DNA of 10,368 nt. Origin: an uncultured Oscillibacter sp. (GTDB taxonomy: Bacteria; Bacillota; Clostridia; Oscillospirales; Oscillospiraceae). This document shows positions 1 through 5,754 of this stretch, one piece after another. Positions within the stretch are counted from its first letter, which is position 1. Every line of letters starts with the position of its first letter. The stretch is from positions 1-10,368 of the forward strand of contig CABUDN010000094.1 of assembly GCA_902490355.1 (NCBI GenBank). The letters run 5' to 3'. The notes under the pieces are model-generated. The model was not told the origin of the DNA, searched no databases, and saw only the letters and a program-made list of their open reading frames with translations. The position numbers and the translations under genes are program-made.

Positions 1-453
1 GGAGAAATCCTCGCCCAGATCATACCGGATCAAATCCGTCCCCGTGGTCAGGTCCTGAATGTGGATATACGCATTGGAGACCTGGCCAAAGTTCTGATGT
101 CTGGTCTCGGCGTCATAGATCGTGACTGTAAATGCAATGCGCTCCACATTGGCGGGGACCTTCGTCAGATCCACCACGATCTGCTCATCGTCGCCGTCGC
201 CTTCGCCGGTGAGATTGTCTCCCATATGCTTTACAGAACCGCTGACGTGCTCAAGATTGCCGTAAAACACAAACTCCTTCTCCGTCGGGCACTTGCCTGC
301 ACTGTTCGTCATGAACGCCGCTGCATCCAGATCGAATGCCGCGCCGGAATCGTAAACATTTACATCCCATCCCAGGCCAACCACAATCTTGGTCAGGCTG
401 GGATTTCCTTTGGTCAGATCCACTTTCTGTCCTTTTGTCAAATTGATCGGCAT
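1..453 (-). CDS. terD: TerD-family calcium-binding stress protein (3' end off window)
   Basis: TerD-domain protein of the tellurite/chemical-stress family, expected in the cytoplasm, where these proteins bind calcium and act with TerC and TelA-type partners. The exact biochemical role of the family is not settled. Translation of 453 to 1 gives 151 residues that follow the TerD pattern: an N-terminal LTKGQKVDLTK segment, GLGWD at residues 26-30, FDLDA at 40-44, and the acidic calcium-site motif DNLTGEGDGDDE at residues 79-90 with its Asp and Glu ligands intact. Family members are usually about 190 residues, so about 40 C-terminal residues lie beyond the left edge. The start at 453 is supported by GGAGGAGG at about 462-470. 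The gene follows telA by 29 nt with no terminator between, so it is probably the third gene of the yceG-telA-terD operon. Further TerD or TerC genes may follow outside the window. Family assignment is secure; function is inferred from the family. Confidence 0.95.
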   Translation of the reverse strand, partial: MPINLTKGQKVDLTKGNPSLTKIVVGLGWDVNVYDSGAAFDLDAAAFMTNSAGKCPTEKEFVFYGNLEHVSGSVKHMGDNLTGEGDGDDEQIVVDLTKVPANVERIAFTVTIYDAETRHQNFGQVSNAYIHIQDLTTGTDLIRYDLGEDFS

Positions 454-482
454 AGTTGCAGTCCTCCTCCTGCTGATTTCGT

Positions 483-1640
483 TTATTTTTTATCAGGTAC
501 ACTGTACCTGGCATTGAAGTCCGATTTGATCGCTTCCAACCGCTTTTGATCGTCGATTCTCTGTTTGCGGGCATTCTCCTGAATCTGCCGCGTCTCATCG
601 ATGCCGGAAACAATGGTCTGCCACGTTTTTTCCAGAGTCTCAATCTTAATGGAACTGCCCGACGCCAGCCGTGCAGTCATCTTGGCCTGCTCCGCGGTAT
701 TCTGGGCATTGCGGATCAGCATCTCATTGGTCTTGGCATCCAACGCAGACATGGCCTCAGCCTGAATCCGCTGACGCTTGAGCATGATGGCCTGTGTCAA
801 AGCCTGCTTGAAAACCGGCAGGGTGATGATGAACGCAGAATTGATCTTGCGCACCAGATTCATATTGCTAAACTGCATGGTCTTGATCATGGGGATGGCC
901 TGCATGGCCACACTCTCCGCAGTGCGCAGATCCTGTGTCCGCTGCTCCAGCATCATCAGAGCCTGGTTCAGCGTTGTCAGCTCAAACTGAATGGAATTGT
1001 CTCCGGTAGCCTCCATATCCGCCTGTCTCTGGCTGATATAGGCTTCCAGCTCGCGGCAGCCCTGCTCGCCGGCAAGGATGTACTTGACCAGTTCATGATA
1101 GTAATTGACATTTGCCTGGAACATTTCCTCCAACTTGCGGTTGGACTGCTTGATTTCCGATTCGTACTGCTTGAGCTGTACATAGATCTTGTCCACTTCT
1201 TCGCCCATGGTATGATACTTGGCCAAAATCTTGTCCAGCTGCTTGCGCAGGTTGCCGAACAGCTTTCCAAACAAGCCGGGATTGTCTTTGATCTCCTCGA
1301 TATCAAACTTGTCCATAATTTTGGCAAGCGTGGTCAGCATGGCACTGGACTCATCCAGCTGAGACATGTTCATGCTGTTGAGCACCACATCCGAACACTT
1401 GGAGATCTCTTCTGCGGCATTGGCGCCAAAGGACACGATGGTCTCCAGATTATATACCTCGATCTGGCTTGCCAGGCGGTCAACTTCCGGAGAGTTTGTC
1501 ATGGTCTGATTCATTTGCTGCCGGTCTGCCACAATGTCATACTGCTCGTAATTCTCTTGTTCCGCAGGCGGCGCAGAAGTCACTTGCCCCTGTGCCTGGA
1601 TCACGTCCGGGGCGGCGGGTCTGCTAAAATCCAATCCCAT
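483..1640 (-). CDS. telA: TelA/KlaA-family toxic anion resistance protein
   Basis: A 385-residue soluble protein of the TelA (toxic anion resistance) family, which includes B. subtilis YceH and plasmid KlaA. These proteins go with TerD/TerC proteins in resistance to tellurite and other stresses, by an unknown mechanism. The sequence is mostly helical and rich in Gln, Glu and Lys, with coiled-coil-like stretches through the middle (for example around the YVQLKQYESEIKQSNRK segment) and no signal peptide or membrane helix. The NPGLFGKLFG segment, the LEAYI segment and the NSAFIITLPVFKQAL segment are typical of the family. Length fits the usual 360-400. The first about 40 residues are low-complexity and poorly conserved in character. 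Its ATG lies 2 nt after the yceG stop, and its ribosome binding site (AAGGAG at 1650-1655) sits inside the end of yceG, so translation is probably coupled. A long opposite-strand frame across it is a shadow. Confidence 0.93.
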   Translation of the reverse strand: MGLDFSRPAAPDVIQAQGQVTSAPPAEQENYEQYDIVADRQQMNQTMTNSPEVDRLASQIEVYNLETIVSFGANAAEEISKCSDVVLNSMNMSQLDESSAMLTTLAKIMDKFDIEEIKDNPGLFGKLFGNLRKQLDKILAKYHTMGEEVDKIYVQLKQYESEIKQSNRKLEEMFQANVNYYHELVKYILAGEQGCRELEAYISQRQADMEATGDNSIQFELTTLNQALMMLEQRTQDLRTAESVAMQAIPMIKTMQFSNMNLVRKINSAFIITLPVFKQALTQAIMLKRQRIQAEAMSALDAKTNEMLIRNAQNTAEQAKMTARLASGSSIKIETLEKTWQTIVSGIDETRQIQENARKQRIDDQKRLEAIKSDFNARYSVPDKK

Positions 1641-1642
1641 AA

Positions 1643-3913
1643 TTAAAAGCTCCTTCCAAATAGTCTTTTAATTGAATTCAGGCCACTTTCCTGAACAGAA
1701 TGAAAGTCCGGAACAGACAGATCATATAAGTAGTCTCCGATCTGGTGTTCATTCACATAACCGGTGGGCAAATATTTTTCAATGCACTGATATCCTGTGG
1801 GAACAAAAAACAAAATATCAAATCCAACCAAGTTCAAAAAGGCAACCAGAATACTGTCCTCCAATGACAGAATCTTCTCGGTCGTATTGATAAAGAGCAG
1901 CTTTGGATTTTTCTTTGTAAAATCAAACTTCTGAATCATCCGCAGCAAATCCTTGGGCAGGTTCAGCGCGGTTGAGACAATGGTATACTCCGTCCCGTTT
2001 TGATAGGTACCCGCTATAATCTTCTGATCCAGCAGCAGCTGAATCTTATCCAGCAGATAGTCCTGCACCTGGGCACGGAGGATTCCATATTGATATGCCT
2101 TATGCCCTTTGATCTTGTTCTTCTGCAGGCGCCCATTTTGCAGAAACTGCGTTGCAAAGGGCTTTACGGGATTTGCATCCAGCGAGGTCAGCCAGGGGAT
2201 CTGGTGGATGACCATGGTATCGGGGGTCATCAGCTTTTTCATTTCCAACCAGTAGGGATGCGTCTGCCCGTCTTTCACGCCGCAAATTTTTTCCAGCAAA
2301 ACCGGCATGGTCACGGTCTGATCCATCACCGCAAAGCCAGGCCGGTATTTCAGCTCCTGGTCCCACAAAATGGAGATCTCTTCATACATCGTCCGCAGCG
2401 TCACAACATCCGCGCGGCTGTATTGCTGATTGCGGTACAGTCCGGTATCCTGATACATCAAGGAATCCAGGTCCCGCTCCGCCTGATAGGCTGCTGTACT
2501 GACGCGTATCTGGGACGGGTCAACCGGGAACTGCTCCATGGGAAGCGACTCCTCAAACCGCAGTTCCAGCAAAGACGGGTCGTGAAGACTGCTTCCCTCG
2601 TTTAAATTCGGCAGCAGAACGAGAACATCCACCGGCAGCCGGGCAAGGAATCTTAAAAACAGGGCTTCATTGGGACTGGCACATTTCCCGAACAGCACAA
2701 ACACGGAAATCTCCGGCATCTTCCAGTTGGAAAACAATTCTTTTTGATACCGCTTCAACCAAACCAGCAAATAGACTGCCTTGTTGGTCAGCCGGGAAAG
2801 CGTTCCGCCGCAGGTCTTGGCTTCTTCCAGCACCAAGTCGATGAAGGTTTTGACCATCAACCGCTGAAGTTCCGCGCTGGCGGAAACCTGGATGTTGCGG
2901 GACAAGCCCGCCGCAAGCTGATCCGCATCGGAATAATTCTGGCGCTTAATGGCGGAGATTTCTTCTGCAGTGGGAGCCGGAATTCCTCCGTTAACCAGGC
3001 ATACCGGGCGCTGACTGCTTTTGAGCTGCTTATAGAAGGCGAACATGTCGTTGGAAAACAGCAGTTTATCCTCCACACCATATTGGATGATAAAGCTGTT
3101 GTAGAAAAAGCCGTCCTCCGTTCCCCGGGCCTGCACGCCTGTCAGGACCTCTTTGACTTCCGGCTTTTTCATCCATGCGTTCGTGCAGCTGCGGATCGTC
3201 GGCAGGGTCCCGTACAGGCGCTGCCGGTTGGCTTCTCTCATCAATTCAGCCTGAAGCCACTTCAAGGTAAAGGTATCCGGGAACGGGGTCATTCCCGGTT
3301 CTTCATACAAAGAAGAGAACTCGGATTGCGCGTCGAGCTGTTTGTAGGCCGCATCGCCCGCACGCTCCAGCAGCACAATGTCGCAGCCCGCCCGTGATAA
3401 AACAATCAGCAGCTGCAGTTCATAGTGGCTGATGGTCCCATCATAAAGGATTTTGGGAAGCGCATCGGCGCCCAGCTGGCTGACAATTCTTTCAAACTTG
3501 TAGTACAGCCAGCACATGTACTTGATGTAGGCATTGCGCAGCATATTCTCGTTTTTGCCGCTGCGCAGCATATCCTGAAAGGTGGAAAACATGGCCTCCG
3601 CCACATTTTCTCTCTGAGACGCCGACATCCGGGGCAGCCATTTTTGGAGCCGCTCCTTCAGGAACGGCAGATCCATTCTGAATTCCGTTCCCATCATCTC
3701 GGAAAAATACGCAAGATTATTCACATCCGGATTTGGAATTTTACCGTCTATGATGACGCCCGTGCGTCTTGCCGCATCATAATACTCTTTGATGAAGCGC
3801 TCAACAGCAGGCGAATACCCTGCAATCCGGCAAAAATAGGCGCCCTTTTCTCTTCGTCCGGATACCGGCGTAAAAAGATCATTGAGTTTTTCCGGTATGA
3901 CATGTTTCAGCAT
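1643..3913 (-). CDS. yceG: YceG-family protein of the Ter stress locus
   Basis: A large protein (756 residues from the chosen start) that I assign to the Firmicute YceG family (not the E. coli yceG/mltG lytic transglycosylase). The family is found with TerD, TerC and TelA genes and is described only as a putative part of a ter-linked biosynthetic module. Support is the C-terminal block LVGFDILFFVPTGYQ...EHQIGDYLYDL (about residues 685-735), the YFSEMMGTEFRMDLPFLK block near the N-terminus, and position directly before telA. No membrane helix or signal is seen. It is longer than B. subtilis YceG (about 540). Three segments, near residues 155-195, 395-440 and 670-715, share a beta-alpha-beta look (hydrophobic strand, E..hL..L, then D-I/V-hydrophobic), so it may contain repeated units. 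The start at 3913 was chosen because a strong promoter lies at 3951-3978, inside the longest open frame (to 4036); GGGGA at 3924-3928 precedes it. ATG at 3934 is a near-leaderless alternative. Confidence 0.8.
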   Translation of the reverse strand: MLKHVIPEKLNDLFTPVSGRREKGAYFCRIAGYSPAVERFIKEYYDAARRTGVIIDGKIPNPDVNNLAYFSEMMGTEFRMDLPFLKERLQKWLPRMSASQRENVAEAMFSTFQDMLRSGKNENMLRNAYIKYMCWLYYKFERIVSQLGADALPKILYDGTISHYELQLLIVLSRAGCDIVLLERAGDAAYKQLDAQSEFSSLYEEPGMTPFPDTFTLKWLQAELMREANRQRLYGTLPTIRSCTNAWMKKPEVKEVLTGVQARGTEDGFFYNSFIIQYGVEDKLLFSNDMFAFYKQLKSSQRPVCLVNGGIPAPTAEEISAIKRQNYSDADQLAAGLSRNIQVSASAELQRLMVKTFIDLVLEEAKTCGGTLSRLTNKAVYLLVWLKRYQKELFSNWKMPEISVFVLFGKCASPNEALFLRFLARLPVDVLVLLPNLNEGSSLHDPSLLELRFEESLPMEQFPVDPSQIRVSTAAYQAERDLDSLMYQDTGLYRNQQYSRADVVTLRTMYEEISILWDQELKYRPGFAVMDQTVTMPVLLEKICGVKDGQTHPYWLEMKKLMTPDTMVIHQIPWLTSLDANPVKPFATQFLQNGRLQKNKIKGHKAYQYGILRAQVQDYLLDKIQLLLDQKIIAGTYQNGTEYTIVSTALNLPKDLLRMIQKFDFTKKNPKLLFINTTEKILSLEDSILVAFLNLVGFDILFFVPTGYQCIEKYLPTGYVNEHQIGDYLYDLSVPDFHSVQESGLNSIKRLFGRSF

Positions 3914-3950
3914 CACATCAAATTCCCCAACCATAATATGAATTATTTTT

Positions 3951-3978
3951 ATTATAGCATCTCCTGGATATTTTTCAA
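3951..3978 (-). promoter_or_regulatory. Sigma-A-type promoter of the yceG-telA-terD operon
   Basis: Reading leftward, TTGAAA (3978-3973) is followed by a 16-nt spacer and a consensus TATAAT (3956-3951), with TG one base before the -10 (extended -10). Transcription would begin near 3944, which leaves a leader of about 30 nt to the ATG at 3913. This is direct sequence evidence; activity is inferred. Confidence 0.8.
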
Positions 3979-4064
3979 CATGAAGCGCACAGCATTTCCC
4001 TACAGGTAGACGCTTGGGAATCCTGTGCCGTTTCATTTTTTTGATTTATTTATTTCCTGCATTG

Positions 4065-4073
4065 TGATAAGAT
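4065..4073 (+). promoter_or_regulatory. Probable extended -10 for the aldolase gene
   Basis: TGATAAGAT at 4065-4073 is an extended -10 (TG, one base, TAAGAT). The -35 is weak: TTTATT at 4045-4050 gives 17 nt, while the better TTGATT at 4041 would give 21 nt. The predicted transcript start near 4080 gives a leader of about 53 nt. It is divergent from the yceG promoter, with about 85 bp between the two -35/-10 sets. Confidence 0.45.
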
Positions 4074-4132
4074 AGTGGAGCTGTTTCTCAACCAGCAACA
4101 CATGATTATTTATTTCTTAAAGGAGTGTTCTG

Positions 4133-5098
4133 ATGCTCAAACAACTCAACGGTTATGATGTCGGCGCTCTCATGTATTGTCCTGGATACTCACATCGAAC
4201 AATTGCCGATACATTGATGCGCGAGCAATATCCCAAGCCATTTTCCCTGGCATTTTGTCTGGAAGACACCGTATCAGAGGCAGTCGTAGAGGATGCGGAA
4301 AAGGAGCTCTTTCGAATTCTGGAGCAAATCAGCAGCAACCTCGCAGTCAAATCGTTCTATCTTCCCCTGATCTTCATCCGGATCAGAAGTCCGCAGCAGC
4401 TCAAATCGTTAGCCGCGCTCTATCATCCCTTTTCCCACGTACTGCGGGGGTTCATCCTTCCCAAATTTTTCATTGAGAATTGTGCGGACTATATCCGAAC
4501 GATTCAGGAGCTCTCCGTCTCCTATCCGGATTATTACTACATGCCGATTTTTGAATCCACCGGCATGATTGATCTCCGCACGCGATATGAAAACCTCTCT
4601 CTTGTCAAACAGCAGCTGGACACCGTGTCCGATCGCATTCTGAACATCCGGGTAGGCGGAAACGATCTCTCACATGCATTCGGACTCCGCCGCTCTGTTC
4701 ATGACACCATCTACGACATCAAGCCAGTGGCAAATTTATTGGTGGACATCGTCACCACCTTCGCGCCCCAGTATGTTGTCTCCGGTCCCGTGTGGGAATA
4801 TTTCGCAGGGGACGGCTGGGAGGAAGGCCTGCGGCGGGAACTGTCTTTGGACCTTCTCAGCGGATTTATCGGAAAAACGGTGATTCATCCCAACCAAATT
4901 CCCGTAGTCAACGATATGCTGAAAGTCTCTTCCCAGGATTACAAAGACGCATGTGAAATTGCGGGTTGGGATCAAAACAGCGAGCTTCTGGTTTCTTCCA
5001 GCACGGATGCCACACGCATGAATGAATATAAAACGCACTTCAACTGGGCAAACAAGACCCTTCACCGCGCCCGCATATATGGCATACGGGATATCTGA
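4133..5098 (+). CDS. HpcH/HpaI aldolase / citrate-lyase-beta-like (CitE-like) protein of the ter biosynthetic module
   Basis: A 321-residue cytoplasmic TIM-barrel enzyme of the HpcH/HpaI aldolase / CitE superfamily. These enzymes make or break C-C bonds of acyl-CoA or 2-oxo-acid substrates using a divalent metal; the substrate here is unknown. Visible motifs are FCLEDTVSEAVVEDAE at 41-56 (the LEDAV-like region), FIRIRSP at 81-87 (CitE VRIN-like), RGFILPKF at 105-112 with the barrel Lys, PIFESTGMI at 138-146 with the metal-ligand-type Glu141, IRVGGNDLS at 172-180, and GKTVIHPNQIPVVN at 247-260 (the CitE 'GK..IHP.Q' signature). AAAGGAG at 4119-4125 lies 7 nt before the ATG. Such a CitE-like protein is known in ter-linked gene clusters beside phosphoribosyltransferase/TRSP, ATP-grasp and HAD proteins, proposed to make a nucleoside-like metabolite. 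Those partners are not next to it here. Family sure; pathway inferred. Confidence 0.87.
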   Translation: MLKQLNGYDVGALMYCPGYSHRTIADTLMREQYPKPFSLAFCLEDTVSEAVVEDAEKELFRILEQISSNLAVKSFYLPLIFIRIRSPQQLKSLAALYHPFSHVLRGFILPKFFIENCADYIRTIQELSVSYPDYYYMPIFESTGMIDLRTRYENLSLVKQQLDTVSDRILNIRVGGNDLSHAFGLRRSVHDTIYDIKPVANLLVDIVTTFAPQYVVSGPVWEYFAGDGWEEGLRRELSLDLLSGFIGKTVIHPNQIPVVNDMLKVSSQDYKDACEIAGWDQNSELLVSSSTDATRMNEYKTHFNWANKTLHRARIYGIRDI

Positions 5099-5161
5099 TT
5101 CCCTTGCCCCTGCATGCACGCATCTGAAACCGTATGCTCCCTGCCGCGATGCTTGACGCAT

Positions 5162-5184
5162 GCGGCTTGCCGCGGACCTTTTTT
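5162..5184 (+). terminator. Possible weak terminator after the aldolase gene
   Basis: GCGG-CTTG-CCGC (5162-5173) makes a short stem with a CUUG-type tetraloop, followed after 5 nt by six T (5179-5184). The stem is only 4-5 bp, so this is weak. The larger hairpin at 5218-5256 may be the real stop. Confidence 0.3.
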
Positions 5185-5217
5185 CGATCCGCGCACCGTT
5201 TATCGCATGACACCTGA

Positions 5218-5256
5218 CAGAAGAAGCCTGTCCCTGTTTGGGACAGGCTTCTTCTG
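5218..5256 (+). terminator. Perfect 17-bp hairpin, probable terminator
   Basis: CAGAAGAAGCCTGTCCC (5218-5234), loop TGTTT (5235-5239) and its exact complement (5240-5256). Every position pairs. The core AAGCC...GGCTT resembles the terminator after the M56 gene, but there is no clean T-run after it (CTTCTCCGATT), so termination may rely on the U-rich 3' arm. It separates the aldolase from the blaI operon. Confidence 0.6.
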
Positions 5257-5299
5257 CTTCTCCGATTATGCTTCTTTGAAAAATCCTTTCATCTGCTTC

Positions 5300-5329
5300 T
5301 TGACAAAGCAGGTCTACATGCTGTAAACT
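5300..5329 (+). promoter_or_regulatory. Promoter of the blaI-M56 operon
   Basis: A consensus -35 TTGACA (5300-5305) is followed after 18 nt by a 4/6 -10, TAAACT (5324-5329). Transcription would start near 5336, giving a leader of about 56 nt. The -10 lies inside the first BlaI-type operator, so a bound repressor would block polymerase. Confidence 0.75.
5311..5329 (+). promoter_or_regulatory. BlaI-type operator 1, over the -10
   Basis: GGTCTACATGCTGTAAACT: an imperfect dyad, GTCTAC-5 nt-GTAAAC, with the TACA/TGTA core typical of BlaI/MecI operators. It covers the -10 of the promoter and has the same 19-bp layout as the second site 25 bp downstream. Confidence 0.75.
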
Positions 5330-5335
5330 CTTATT

Positions 5336-5354
5336 AGTCTACAAGGCGTAGACT
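5336..5354 (+). promoter_or_regulatory. BlaI-type operator 2, at the transcript start
   Basis: AGTCTACAAGGCGTAGACT: perfect 7-bp arms AGTCTAC and GTAGACT around AAGGC. It lies at about +1 to +19 of the predicted transcript. Together with operator 1 it indicates autoregulation of the operon by its own first gene product. Confidence 0.78.
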
Positions 5355-5391
5355 CGCAGCTGTGAAAAACAGTCCGGACGGAGGAAGCAAT

Positions 5392-5754
5392 ATGGAACAA
5401 CACTTGACAGACGCAGAAGAATCGGTAGCGGAATTGATTTGGCAGCAGGGGCCCATGTCGTCCGGCCAGCTGGTGGCATTGTGCGCCCAGCAGCTGGGCT
5501 GGAAAAAATCCACCACCTACACCATCTTGAAGCGCCTGGAAGGCAAAGAGGTCCTGCGCAACGAAAACGGACAGGTGACCGCGCTCATCTCCCGGGATGA
5601 ATATCAGTCCCTGCAGGGCTGTCAGTTTATTGACGGCAGCTTCGGCGGCTCTCTGCCCAGCTTTCTGACAGCCTTTACCCGCAAGCGCAAACTCAGCGAA
5701 GAGGAAATTCGTCAGCTGCGGGAGATGATTGAACAATTTGAGGAGGAGTCATGA
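5392..5754 (+). CDS. blaI: BlaI/MecI-family transcriptional repressor
   Basis: A 120-residue winged-helix repressor of the BlaI/MecI/CopY (penicillinase repressor) family. It binds DNA as a dimer and is removed by proteolysis when the partner M56 peptidase is activated. LTDAEESVAELIW (5-17) is the family's first helix. The HTH recognition helix is WKKSTTYTILKRLEGK (37-52), where the family pattern is K.TTV.T.L.RL. The segment SLPSFLTAF...LSEEEIRQLREMI (about 84-113) is the C-terminal dimer region, which in BlaI carries the cleavage site. The ATG at 5392 is chosen over an upstream in-frame GTG (5362) because GGAGGA (5380-5385) lies 6 nt before it. The stop overlaps the next ATG (ATGA), so the pair is translationally coupled. 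It probably regulates its own operon through the two operators upstream. The target need not be beta-lactam resistance: no beta-lactamase gene is in the window. Confidence 0.92.
   Translation: MEQHLTDAEESVAELIWQQGPMSSGQLVALCAQQLGWKKSTTYTILKRLEGKEVLRNENGQVTALISRDEYQSLQGCQFIDGSFGGSLPSFLTAFTRKRKLSEEEIRQLREMIEQFEEES

Larger units (their letters stand above)
5099..5391. other. Intergenic stretch between the aldolase and blaI
   Basis: This 293-bp stretch holds no convincing gene. It contains a weak hairpin followed by T6 (5162-5184), an 8-bp stem with one wobble (5130-5137 with 5158-5165), the perfect inverted repeat at 5218-5256, and the promoter and twin operators of the blaI operon (5300-5354). 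A 70-codon open frame at 5114-5326 crosses the terminator and promoter, lacks a ribosome binding site and resembles nothing, so I do not call it. Confidence 0.7.

Noticed and set aside
546..1646. A 366-codon open frame on the plus strand
   Set aside because: It lies opposite telA, with no ribosome binding site and a composition (many Leu, His, Gln) typical of an antisense shadow.
3999..4011. Possible BlaI half-site (CCTACAGGTAGAC) between the divergent promoters
   Set aside because: Arm spacing is 2 nt rather than the 5 nt seen in both blaI operators, so a link between the two systems is not supported by this alone.
3914..4036. N-terminal extension of yceG up to an ATG at 4036
   Set aside because: It covers a consensus extended -10 promoter, lacks a good ribosome binding site and adds basic, unstructured residues not expected for the family.
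5114..5326. A small 70-codon open frame after the aldolase
   Set aside because: It spans the 17-bp hairpin and the blaI promoter and has no ribosome binding site.
5392..5754. CopY copper-responsive repressor
   Set aside because: No C-terminal CxC metal motifs are present, and the partner is an M56 peptidase rather than a copper ATPase.
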